From Opitutia bacterium (GTDB lineage Bacteria; Verrucomicrobiota; Verrucomicrobiia; Opitutales; Opitutaceae): a DNA stretch of 32,593 nucleotides. Location: NCBI GenBank assembly GCA_947467625.1, contig CANIJN010000032.1, positions 1 to 32,593 of the forward strand. The letters are read 5' to 3'. The stretch's first letter is position 1; each line of letters begins with the position of its first letter. Made by a program: the position numbers and the translations under genes. This document shows, in pieces, positions 26,030-32,593 of the stretch. The notes beneath the pieces were generated by a model. It searched no databases and was not told where the DNA came from. It saw nothing but the letters and a program-made list of their open reading frames with translations.

Positions 26030-26910
26030 AAACAAAATTCGCCGTCGTGCTTCTCGCTCTGCTCATGGTCTCCCCGGACGGGAGCCTACTGGCAGGCGAT
26101 TTCGCCGAGCCATCGCGTGGCGGCACGCTCCTACCCACGGCCGTGCCGAATACCGGCTGCTGTGCAGCAGCGACGGTGACCGCGGCGAAAGGCGCCACGC
26201 CCTGCTGCGCCGTCGTCGAGGAAAAATCCTGCTGCGATCCACTGCCCGCGGGCGCGCCGCTCTCCGCCCGCTCGCTTTATCAACTCGACGCGACTTGGAC
26301 CAACGATGTCGGCGAGCCCGTGAAGCTCGCCTCGCTCCGTCGTCAGCCCGTCGTTGTAGCGATGTTTTTTGCCAGCTGCGAATATGCCTGCCCGGTCCTC
26401 GTCAGCGATCTCCAGCGGCTCCGCGCCGCGTTGCCGGCGTCCGTTCGTGAGCAGACGCGTTTCGTGCTCGTGAGTTTCGACACCGTGCGGGACACCACGG
26501 CGGTGCTGGCCGCGTATCGGGCGAAACGCTCCCTCGACGCCGGCTGGATTCTTCTGCGGGGGCAGGCGAGGGACGTGCAGGATCTCGCGATGCTGCTCGG
26601 CGTAAACTACAAGCAGGACGCCCGCGGTCAGTTCGCCCATTCCAATCTCATCACCGTGCTGAATCCTGCGGGAGAAATCGCGCACCAACACCCCGGACTT
26701 CAGGGCGACATCTCCGAGGCGGCGCAGGCTGTGGTGGCGGTGGCGATACGGGCTTCGGTCGCGGCGAAGGCGTCGCCCGACCTGCCGCCGGCGATCGACC
26801 GCACGGTCATCATGTCGCGCGAGGTGATCCCGCTCGAACCGCGGTGGGACCAGGTTCGCGCTGCGCCGGAGGTCGTGCCGGCGCAGAAGGCAGCCCCCGG
26901 GAAGAAATGA
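26026..26910 (+). CDS. SCO1/SenC-type copper chaperone
   Basis: SCO proteins are periplasmic thioredoxin-fold proteins that deliver copper, best known for the CuA site of cytochrome oxidase. The 294-residue product has a signal peptide (MKTKFAVVLLALLMVSP), the copper-binding C118-E-Y-A-C122-P motif and the third ligand His205 in AHSNLITVLNP. Its start overlaps the nirV stop by 4 nt, fixing the start codon and tying it to the nirK cluster, so a role in loading copper into NirK is the natural inference. Unusually, three Cys-Cys pairs (residues 45-46, 60-61, 69-70) lie between the signal peptide and the fold, which might hold additional copper. The C-terminal tail after residue 250 (ATP-free, Pro/Lys-rich) is disordered. 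Confidence 0.88.
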   Translation: MKTKFAVVLLALLMVSPDGSLLAGDFAEPSRGGTLLPTAVPNTGCCAAATVTAAKGATPCCAVVEEKSCCDPLPAGAPLSARSLYQLDATWTNDVGEPVKLASLRRQPVVVAMFFASCEYACPVLVSDLQRLRAALPASVREQTRFVLVSFDTVRDTTAVLAAYRAKRSLDAGWILLRGQARDVQDLAMLLGVNYKQDARGQFAHSNLITVLNPAGEIAHQHPGLQGDISEAAQAVVAVAIRASVAAKASPDLPPAIDRTVIMSREVIPLEPRWDQVRAAPEVVPAQKAAPGKK

Positions 26911-27066
26911 AGGCCCCGGAACACCGCTGAACCCTCAATCAACCGAACTCGCCGCGCTGATTTTTCTAGGGTCGGCGCTCGCCGCGTGCCGCTGACATCC
27001 CTTCGCCTTACGCCCTTGCTCGCCGAGGCGCGCAGGCCCGTCCTTGCCTTTGCAGGCCGCGCTCGC

Positions 27067-27083
27067 GTTGATCGTGGTTCAAC
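27067..27083 (+). promoter_or_regulatory. Short palindrome just before the sulfatase start
   Basis: GTTGA-N7-TCAAC lies 9 nt before the ATG at 27092. It resembles an FNR half-site pair, but the spacing is one base too long (TTGA-N7-TCAA instead of N6). It might be an operator or a small hairpin near the ribosome binding region; neither is demonstrated. Confidence 0.25.
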
Positions 27084-27091
27084 CCATCCCC

Positions 27092-28723
27092 ATGAAATTA
27101 TCCCTCGGTCTGTTGGCTGGTCTCCTTGTGGTTTCGACGCTTTCGGCGGCGCGACCCAATATCATTGTCATCCTCGCCGACGATTTGGGCTACTCGGATC
27201 TCGGCTGCTACGGAGGCGAGATTGCGACGCCGAATCTCGATGCACTCGCGGCAGGCGGGCTGCGGTTCACGCAGGCTTACAACACCGCCCGCTGCTGGCC
27301 GTCGCGCGCGGCGGCGATGACCGGCTACTACGCCCAGCAGGTGCGACGCGATGTTGTGCCCGGGATCGCGAGCGGCGGCGGCAACCGCGGCATCCGTCCG
27401 GCGTGGGCGCCGCTCCTGACCGAGTTTTTGCGCCCGGCCGGTTATCGGAATTATCACTCGGGCAAATGGCACATCGACGGCCGTCCGTTGGGCAACGCCT
27501 TCGACCACAGTTTCGAAATTGGCGGCGGCCAGAGTAATTTCTTCAAAGCTTCCGGTAATACCGACGACGGGGTACCGAATGTGCAGACGCCCGACTACTA
27601 CGTCACCACGGCGACGGCTGATCACTCGGTGAAATATCTACAGGAGCACGCCGCGAAGTTCGGCGGGCAGCCGTTCTTCCATTACCTGTGTTTTACTGCG
27701 CCGCATTTTCCGTTGCACGCACCGGCAGCGGACATCGCAAAATATCGCGACACTTACGGCCAGGGTTGGAACGCGATTGCGGAGGCGCGTTACGCGCGGC
27801 AGAAAAAAATCGGGCTCGTCACTCATGCGCTGCCCCCGATGGAGCGCGAGATCGGCCCGCCGTATTCGTTTCCTGACGACATCGCGAAGCTGGGGCCCGA
27901 CGAGGTGAACCGCCCTCTGCCGTGGAGCGAGCTCACGAGTTCACAGCGGGCGTTTCAGGCCGCGAAGATGGCGATCCACGCCGCGATGGTCGACCGCATG
28001 GACCAGGAAATTGGCCGTATCATCGCGCAGCTGAAAGCGATGGGGGCTTACGAAAACACGCTGATCCTCTTCGCGTCCGATAACGGCGCGAGCGCCGAAA
28101 TGATGGTGCGCGGCGACGGCCACGACCCAGCGGCGCCGATGGGTTCGGCGAAAACGTTTCTCTGTATCGGCCCCGGTTGGTCGAGTGCGGCGAACACCCC
28201 GTTCCGCCGTCATAAGACGTGGGTGCACGAGGGCGGCATCTCGACGCCGCTGATTGCGCACTGGCCCGCAGGCATTGCCGCCCGTGGGGAACTGCGCCGC
28301 AGTCCGACCCACTTGATCGATATTTTGCCCACGGTGCTGGAGCTCGCCGGGGTGAAGATCCCGACCGAGATCAAGGGCTTTCCGGTGCCGCCGTCTCCGG
28401 GCCGGAGTTTTGCGGCGGCGCTCAAACAGGACGTCGCCGTCGCGCATGATTTTCTTTGGTGGGAACACGAAGGGAACCGCGCGATTCGGGCCGGCGATTG
28501 GAAACTCGTGACGGTCAAGCAGGGCGAGTGGGAGCTCTACAATCTCGCCCGCGATCGCGGTGAGTCGGAAAATCTCGCCGCGAAAAATCCCGCCAAAGTG
28601 CGCGAGCTGGAGGCGAGGTGGACCCAGCACCTAGAGGAGACGATGACGCTCGCGCTGTCTGCTCCCGCGAAGGACGTGCCGGCTCCCGCGGCGAAAAAGG
28701 GGAAACGTGCGCAGCAGGACTGA
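27092..28723 (+). CDS. Type I sulfatase (formylglycine-dependent)
   Basis: This 543-residue exported enzyme belongs to the S1 (arylsulfatase) family, which removes sulfate esters from carbohydrates or other substrates. The ATG at 27092 begins a clear signal peptide (KLSLGLLAGLLVVSTLSA); an earlier start at 27044 is less likely. The metal-binding N-terminus RPNIIVILADDLGYSD is intact, as is the modification motif C68-W-P-S-R72 followed by AAAMTG, so Cys68 should be converted to formylglycine. Further motifs are HSGKWH, TAPHFPLHAP, FASDNGAS and KTWVHEGGISTPLIAHWPAG. The Lys-rich tail is disordered. The substrate is not predictable. The cytochrome/sorbosone-dehydrogenase gene follows after 12 nt, so the two form an operon. 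No formylglycine-generating enzyme with both cysteines is in the window. Confidence 0.93.
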   Translation: MKLSLGLLAGLLVVSTLSAARPNIIVILADDLGYSDLGCYGGEIATPNLDALAAGGLRFTQAYNTARCWPSRAAAMTGYYAQQVRRDVVPGIASGGGNRGIRPAWAPLLTEFLRPAGYRNYHSGKWHIDGRPLGNAFDHSFEIGGGQSNFFKASGNTDDGVPNVQTPDYYVTTATADHSVKYLQEHAAKFGGQPFFHYLCFTAPHFPLHAPAADIAKYRDTYGQGWNAIAEARYARQKKIGLVTHALPPMEREIGPPYSFPDDIAKLGPDEVNRPLPWSELTSSQRAFQAAKMAIHAAMVDRMDQEIGRIIAQLKAMGAYENTLILFASDNGASAEMMVRGDGHDPAAPMGSAKTFLCIGPGWSSAANTPFRRHKTWVHEGGISTPLIAHWPAGIAARGELRRSPTHLIDILPTVLELAGVKIPTEIKGFPVPPSPGRSFAAALKQDVAVAHDFLWWEHEGNRAIRAGDWKLVTVKQGEWELYNLARDRGESENLAAKNPAKVRELEARWTQHLEETMTLALSAPAKDVPAPAAKKGKRAQQD

Positions 28724-28735
28724 GCCGCCGCTCTC

Positions 28736-31624
28736 ATGAATTTCTCCTGCGCGCTCGCTGTCGTGGGATTGATCGTCGTCGCTCACGTGGTCGCCCAAGA
28801 GGTGCGCCCGCTCAAAGATTATCGCGACTACGCCGGGCGTCGCGACGGGAGCGCCGAGCGCGGGCGGGGGTTGTTTGCGATGACTGAAAAAGGGGCGTGC
28901 GCGGCGTGCCACACGGTCGACGGCACGGGCGGCAAAGCCGGGCCGGACCTGTTTGCGATCGGCGACAAATTTCCGCGTCGCGAGTTGATCGATGCGCTCC
29001 TCGAGCCCTCGGCAACGATCGCCGTCGGCTACGATGCGACGATCGTGGAGACGACATCCGGCGAGACGTTTTACGGGGTCATCAAGCAGGCCGATGCCGC
29101 GGCGGTGACGTTAATGGGCGCGGACGGGAAAGCGGTGCGCGTGCCCACGGCGACGATCTCAGCGCAGCGCGGCAGTCCCGTTTCGCTCATGCCGGCCGGG
29201 CTCCACGCGGCGCTGTCGCTCGCGGAGTTTACCGATGTGGTGGAATACCTCGTGAGCTTGAAGCAGCCAGAGACGTCGCTCCGCAGCCATCAAGGCATGC
29301 CGGACGTCATCGCTGAATTGGCGCAGCCGGTGACGCTGCGTCCGCTCTTCGACGAGGCGTTGCGTTTTCCGGCGACGGTGGTGCGCAAGCCGGGAGACGT
29401 CCGCACAGGGCTCACGTGGTTCGGACAGGTGCCGGGCAGCGAGGGCGTGTTTTTGGTCGCCCACCAGCGGGGCCAGATTTGGCGGCTGGAAAAAACCGAC
29501 AGGGGTTTTGTGAAGACGCTGTTCGGCGATTTTTCCGCCGGAGTATTTTCGCAACGCGGGCCCAACGGGCTGCTCGGCGTGGCATTTCATCCGAAGTTTC
29601 GCGAGAACCGGAAATATTACCTTAAACACCAGGCGATGGAGGCGGGGCAGCTGGTGACGGCGCTCGTCGAGCTCCGCGCCTCGGCGGACCTGCGCTCCGA
29701 CTCGGGCGAGCCGGCGCGGCGAATCATGGCGATCCCGGCGGTGACGCAAAACCACACCGGCGGCTGCATCGCGTTTGGGCCGGATGGATTTCTCTACCTC
29801 GCGATGGGCGACACCGGCCCGCAGCAGGATCCGAACGGCCACGCGCAGAACCTCGGGCTGCTCCTCGGCAAGATACTGCGCATCGATGTCGATCGCCACG
29901 AAGGCGGGCTCGCGTACGCGATTCCCGCGGACAATCCGTTTCGCGGGCAGGCGGGTGCGCGGCCGGAGATCTGGGCGTTGGGTTTTCGCGAGCCGTGGCG
30001 CTTTAGCTTTGATTCCGCGACCGGCGATCTCTGGGTCGGCGATGTCGGCCAGGATCGCGTGGAGGAAGTCGCCCTCGTGCGCCGCGGCGAGAACCACGGG
30101 TGGAACGTCATTGAGGGCTTCGAGCGGTTCTCCAACCTACGCCAGCGAGAGGGCGCAAGCTATTCGCCGCCGGTCGCGGCCTATCGCCGGCGCTATGGTA
30201 ACTCGGTGACGGGCGGACACGTTTACCGCGGAGATCCGGCCTCGTCGTTTCACGGGGTGTATGTTTTCGGCGACTACACGTCGCGGTATATTTTCGGAGT
30301 CGCGCAAAAGCAGGGGCGGCTCGAGGCGATGCGCATCATCGGCGTGGCGCCCGAGAGCCTGGCCTCGTTTGCGACCGACGAGCGCGGGAAAATCTACGTC
30401 GTCGGCTATGAAGGCATGATCTTCGAGGTGGATTTTTCGGGCGCGGACTTCGGGGGTGCGGCGAAGGTGGCGACGCAGACGAAGGCGATCGGCGCGTCCG
30501 CGGTGAAACGCGAGACGGTGAATTGGGAACGGCGCGCGTATGCGTTGCCCGAGTCGATCTGGAGCGTCGAGGCCCTCGACACGAATGGCGACGGCGTGAA
30601 GGAATTCATCGCGATGGGCGTGACCAAGGTATTCGCGGTCGATGTGGCGAACTGGAAAACGGAGGTGCTGTTCGACGCGCAGGAGGGCAAGCTGCTCTAT
30701 TGCGCGGCCGTGGATGCGGACGGCGACGGCGACCTGGATCTGGCGCTCGGCCGCTATCAGATTCCGTGGATCGAATTTCGTGCGCCGCGCGTCTCGGGTA
30801 AGCGCGTGCCGCCAGAGCCGAAGGGTCCCGATTTCAGTGTGGCGTGGATCGAGAACCGCCGGCGCGCGGGCACGTGGCCGCTGCACGTCGTCGATCGCGA
30901 GCTCAACGGCATCCACGGTCTCGCGGTGGGCGACGTCGATGCCGATGGCCGGACCGACGTGATCGCTGGTAGCATCAGCGGCCCGTTTTTTCAGAATAGT
31001 ATCGCCTGGTTTTCGCTCGCGGAGAAAGCCGCCGCGCCCGCCGCGCGCCACGTGGTGACCTCCGGTGGTGCCGATGGCCGTCCTCACTATTTGGATTTCG
31101 CCGATCTGAACCGCGACGGCCGCGGGGATGTTTTGTTGGGCGACTCCGGCAAGGGCACGTTGACGTGGTGGGAGCGCGGCGTGAACGATGCGGCGCCCTG
31201 GACGAAACATCTGATCGCGCAGGAGAAAGGCGCGACGAATATCAAGGCGGGCGACATAAACGGTGATGGTCGCGCTGATGTGGTTGGCGCGTGTGGCCAC
31301 GGCAAGGGCGTGTTTTGGTTCGAAGGGCCGACATGGACGAAGCACGTGATCGACGCGGAGCTCGCGACGCCGCACGCCCTGGCCGCGGGTGATTTTGATG
31401 GCGACGGTGATCTCGATGTCGCTGTCGCGTCCTACACGGCGTTTACGGTTCGCTGGTATGAGAACGACGGTCGCGGTGGCTTCACGCCGCACGACATTGA
31501 CGTCGGCCACAAACAAGAAGCCTACGATCTGAAAGCGACTGACCTCGACGGTGATGGTCGCACGGACTTGATCCTCGCCGGTCGCGAAACGCGTAACGCG
31601 GTCGCGTATTTCAACCGGAAGTAG
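28736..31624 (+). CDS. Heme-binding / sorbosone dehydrogenase-like / VCBS repeat fusion protein
   Basis: This 962-residue exported protein joins three modules. A signal peptide (about residues 1-20) leads to a Pirellula/Verrucomicrobium-type heme domain (TIGR02603-like) with C55-A-A-C-H59. A six-bladed propeller of the glucose/sorbosone dehydrogenase type follows at about 205-565 (GLLGVAFHPKF, NHTGGCIAFGPDGFLYLAMGD, LGKILRIDVDRHEGG, GFREPWRFSFD, GDVGQDRVEEV). From about residue 610 there are seven FG-GAP/VCBS repeats with calcium-loop motifs such as DTNGDGVKEF, DADGDGDLDL, DINGDGRADV and DFDGDGDLDV, ending DLDGDGRTDLILAG. Electrons from sugar oxidation could pass to the attached heme; PQQ use and substrate are inference. 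The gene starts 12 nt after the sulfatase stop. Confidence 0.88.
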   Translation: MNFSCALAVVGLIVVAHVVAQEVRPLKDYRDYAGRRDGSAERGRGLFAMTEKGACAACHTVDGTGGKAGPDLFAIGDKFPRRELIDALLEPSATIAVGYDATIVETTSGETFYGVIKQADAAAVTLMGADGKAVRVPTATISAQRGSPVSLMPAGLHAALSLAEFTDVVEYLVSLKQPETSLRSHQGMPDVIAELAQPVTLRPLFDEALRFPATVVRKPGDVRTGLTWFGQVPGSEGVFLVAHQRGQIWRLEKTDRGFVKTLFGDFSAGVFSQRGPNGLLGVAFHPKFRENRKYYLKHQAMEAGQLVTALVELRASADLRSDSGEPARRIMAIPAVTQNHTGGCIAFGPDGFLYLAMGDTGPQQDPNGHAQNLGLLLGKILRIDVDRHEGGLAYAIPADNPFRGQAGARPEIWALGFREPWRFSFDSATGDLWVGDVGQDRVEEVALVRRGENHGWNVIEGFERFSNLRQREGASYSPPVAAYRRRYGNSVTGGHVYRGDPASSFHGVYVFGDYTSRYIFGVAQKQGRLEAMRIIGVAPESLASFATDERGKIYVVGYEGMIFEVDFSGADFGGAAKVATQTKAIGASAVKRETVNWERRAYALPESIWSVEALDTNGDGVKEFIAMGVTKVFAVDVANWKTEVLFDAQEGKLLYCAAVDADGDGDLDLALGRYQIPWIEFRAPRVSGKRVPPEPKGPDFSVAWIENRRRAGTWPLHVVDRELNGIHGLAVGDVDADGRTDVIAGSISGPFFQNSIAWFSLAEKAAAPAARHVVTSGGADGRPHYLDFADLNRDGRGDVLLGDSGKGTLTWWERGVNDAAPWTKHLIAQEKGATNIKAGDINGDGRADVVGACGHGKGVFWFEGPTWTKHVIDAELATPHALAAGDFDGDGDLDVAVASYTAFTVRWYENDGRGGFTPHDIDVGHKQEAYDLKATDLDGDGRTDLILAGRETRNAVAYFNRK

Positions 31625-32167
31625 GGCGGCGCCGGCAGACTCTTGGCTGGCTGAGACGGCGGACTCGAAGCGCGGGTAGCGGCGAGCGCCAGCAAGCCGA
31701 CGCCATCCACTCGCTGGCGCTCGCGGCTACCTTCGCATGCTAGGCGTTTAGGAACTCCAGCGCAGTGCGGTCCGAAACGTGCTCGGCCAAAACGTTTCGT
31801 TGGAGCGTTAAAGATTGAGCGTTCCGGTCATCCAGCTTCGCCGTGAGGGGCGGGCCACGCTCATCATTTAACGCCCAACGTCCCGGCGGAGCGAAGGTGC
31901 CCTTTCCGAAATTTGAGCGTAAGAGCGTTGAGCGTTGTCCGGGGCGCGTTTGTCCGGACTGTCCACCCGCCGGCGTTCGGGAGGGCGGGGGATACCGCGA
32001 GTGCGTGCAGCCAGAAGTGGTGGCTTTGCTCGGGTGTGGCGGTGGTCATTCTGCGTTGGCGAGTGAACCGATGTCGGAGGCAAATTCGCAGCTGGCGGTT
32101 TTTTAGAAAAAAGTTCGTCAGATTGGGCCGGATACCGGAGTCATTCGCTGAAGCGCCCCTCTTCCGC
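31625..32167 (+). other. Intergenic region before the sigma factor gene
   Basis: The 543 bases have no convincing gene. They start with a strong REP-like hairpin (31675-31731). Further on are a 7-bp inverted repeat CGAAACG / CGTTTCG (31773-31779, 31793-31799), several GAGCGTT-type short repeats between about 31803 and 31938, and a perfect palindrome TTTTTTAGAAAAAA at 32099-32112, 56 nt before the sigma factor start. An 87-codon frame at 31843-32106 has no family character. The last 55 nt probably contain the sigma factor promoter, but no consensus is clear. Confidence 0.5.
31675..31731 (+). repeat. REP-like hairpin with 25-nt motif and inverted partner
   Basis: The left arm GGTAGCGGCGAGCGCCAGCA (31675-31694) pairs with TGGCGCTCGCGGCTACC and preceding bases (right arm 31711-31731), 19 of 21 positions, around a loop of about 15 nt. 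The right arm is part of a 25-nt motif (31707-31731) identical to 440-464. It lies 50 nt after the stop of the fusion-protein gene, where it could also act as a transcript-stabilising or terminating hairpin. Confidence 0.8.
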
Positions 32168-32593
32168 ATGTTAACCCCGCCGTCATCCGCTCCCCGTGAA
32201 ACGCATGAAATCTTCATGCAACTGCTCGCGCGCCATGAGCCGGTGATTCGCGGCTACCTGCGGTCCCTCGTTTCGCGGCCGGCCGATGTCGATGAACTGA
32301 TGCCGGACGTCGCGCTGGTGGCATGGCGCAAGTTTTCCGAGTTGCGCGAGCCCGAAGCTTTTCCTCGCTGGGCCTGTGTGATTGCGCGCTACGAGGCGCT
32401 ACGTTTTCACCGCGACCGGGCCCGCGACCGGCTCGTGCTCGACGAGGCCGTGATCGCCAAGCTTGCTGATGAAGGTGCCGGCGAAACGCCGCTGCGGGCG
32501 CGCCAAATGGCGGCGCTGGAGGTGTGTGTGGATGGTCTGCCCGCCGAGCGGCGTGAATTGCTCCTGACGTGTTATGCGACCGAGACGGCGATC
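32168..32593 (+). CDS. ECF sigma factor, Rhodopirellula/Verrucomicrobium type, 3' end beyond the right edge
   Basis: An ATG at 32168 opens a frame of 142 codons that runs off the window without a stop. The product begins MLTPPSSAPRETHEIFMQLL and has sigma-70 region 2 features: EPVIRGYLRSLVSRPADVDELMPDVALVAWRKF, then FPRWACVIARYEALRFHRDRAR, which resemble the planctomycete/verrucomicrobial ECF family (TIGR02989-like). A region 4 start is visible as VDGLPAERRELLLTCYATE. Full members are about 170-180 residues, so about 30 residues are missing. In this group an anti-sigma factor with FecR-like or membrane domain often follows, but that would lie outside the window. Confidence 0.88.
   Translation, partial: MLTPPSSAPRETHEIFMQLLARHEPVIRGYLRSLVSRPADVDELMPDVALVAWRKFSELREPEAFPRWACVIARYEALRFHRDRARDRLVLDEAVIAKLADEGAGETPLRARQMAALEVCVDGLPAERRELLLTCYATETAI

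Noticed and set aside
27067-27083. FNR box before the sulfatase gene
   Set aside because: The half-sites are separated by seven bases instead of six, and the site is only 9 nt before the start codon, so it was kept only as a low-confidence palindrome.
31843-32106. 87-codon frame before the sigma factor gene
   Set aside because: Composition is unlike neighbouring genes, it spans short-repeat DNA, and no motif is visible.

Overview
The window looks like chromosomal DNA of a GC-rich Verrucomicrobiota, most likely the Opitutaceae (Opitutus/Lacunisphaera type). This is inferred from gene content: a PSCyt1-DUF1549-DUF1553 protein coupled to a DUF1501 protein, a Pirellula/Verrucomicrobium-type heme domain fused to a sorbosone-dehydrogenase-like propeller, an ECF sigma factor of the Rhodopirellula/Verrucomicrobium type, and large TonB-dependent receptors with KLDSFVV / MEAFTVTG-like N-terminal motifs. 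No rRNA, tRNA, CRISPR array, transposase or phage gene was seen. Start codons are rarely preceded by a clear Shine-Dalgarno sequence, so several starts were chosen from signal peptides, family length or overlap with the upstream gene.

Layout. 1-8226 is read on the minus strand: a sufE fragment at the left edge, a TonB-dependent receptor, a strong intrinsic terminator, then the translationally coupled DUF1501 / DUF1549-DUF1553 pair. 8426-13151 is on the plus strand: dctA and a second TonB receptor. 13664-17930 is on the minus strand: a disordered Pro/Ala and RGG-rich protein, its terminator, murA, an inserted antitoxin/ParE pair, and ruvB. 18136-18507 is a dimeric-type dUTPase. 18592-19737 on the minus strand holds a thioesterase, a MazE-like antitoxin and a MazF toxin gene broken by a stop at codon 6. 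From 19857 everything is on the plus strand: a peroxiredoxin, a reprolysin-like metalloprotease, then a cluster of nirK (AniA-like nitrite reductase with a C-terminal cytochrome c), nirV and a SCO-type copper chaperone, followed by a sulfatase, a cytochrome c / sorbosone dehydrogenase / VCBS fusion, and the start of an ECF sigma factor gene.

How the genes work together. nirK-nirV-sco is a coherent nitrite-to-nitric-oxide module: enzyme with built-in electron entry domain, usual partner gene, and a copper-insertion candidate. A perfect TTGAG-N4-CTCAA palindrome sits where an FNR/DNR-type regulator would act upstream of nirK. The sulfatase and heme/PQQ-type protein, together with the TonB receptors and PSCyt1/DUF1501 pair, suggest a carbohydrate-degrading life style, although their substrates cannot be read from sequence.

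The spaces between genes contain several dispersed repeats: a 25-nt REP-like motif (four full copies plus an inverted partial one), a 95-nt inverted-repeat element (two diverged copies), and GAGAAC hexamer tracts, one of which encodes the hydrophobic core of a signal peptide. I did not find a clear new multi-gene defence or metabolic system. The points most worth following are the nirK cluster and its regulatory site, the broken mazF, the RGG protein and the repeats.
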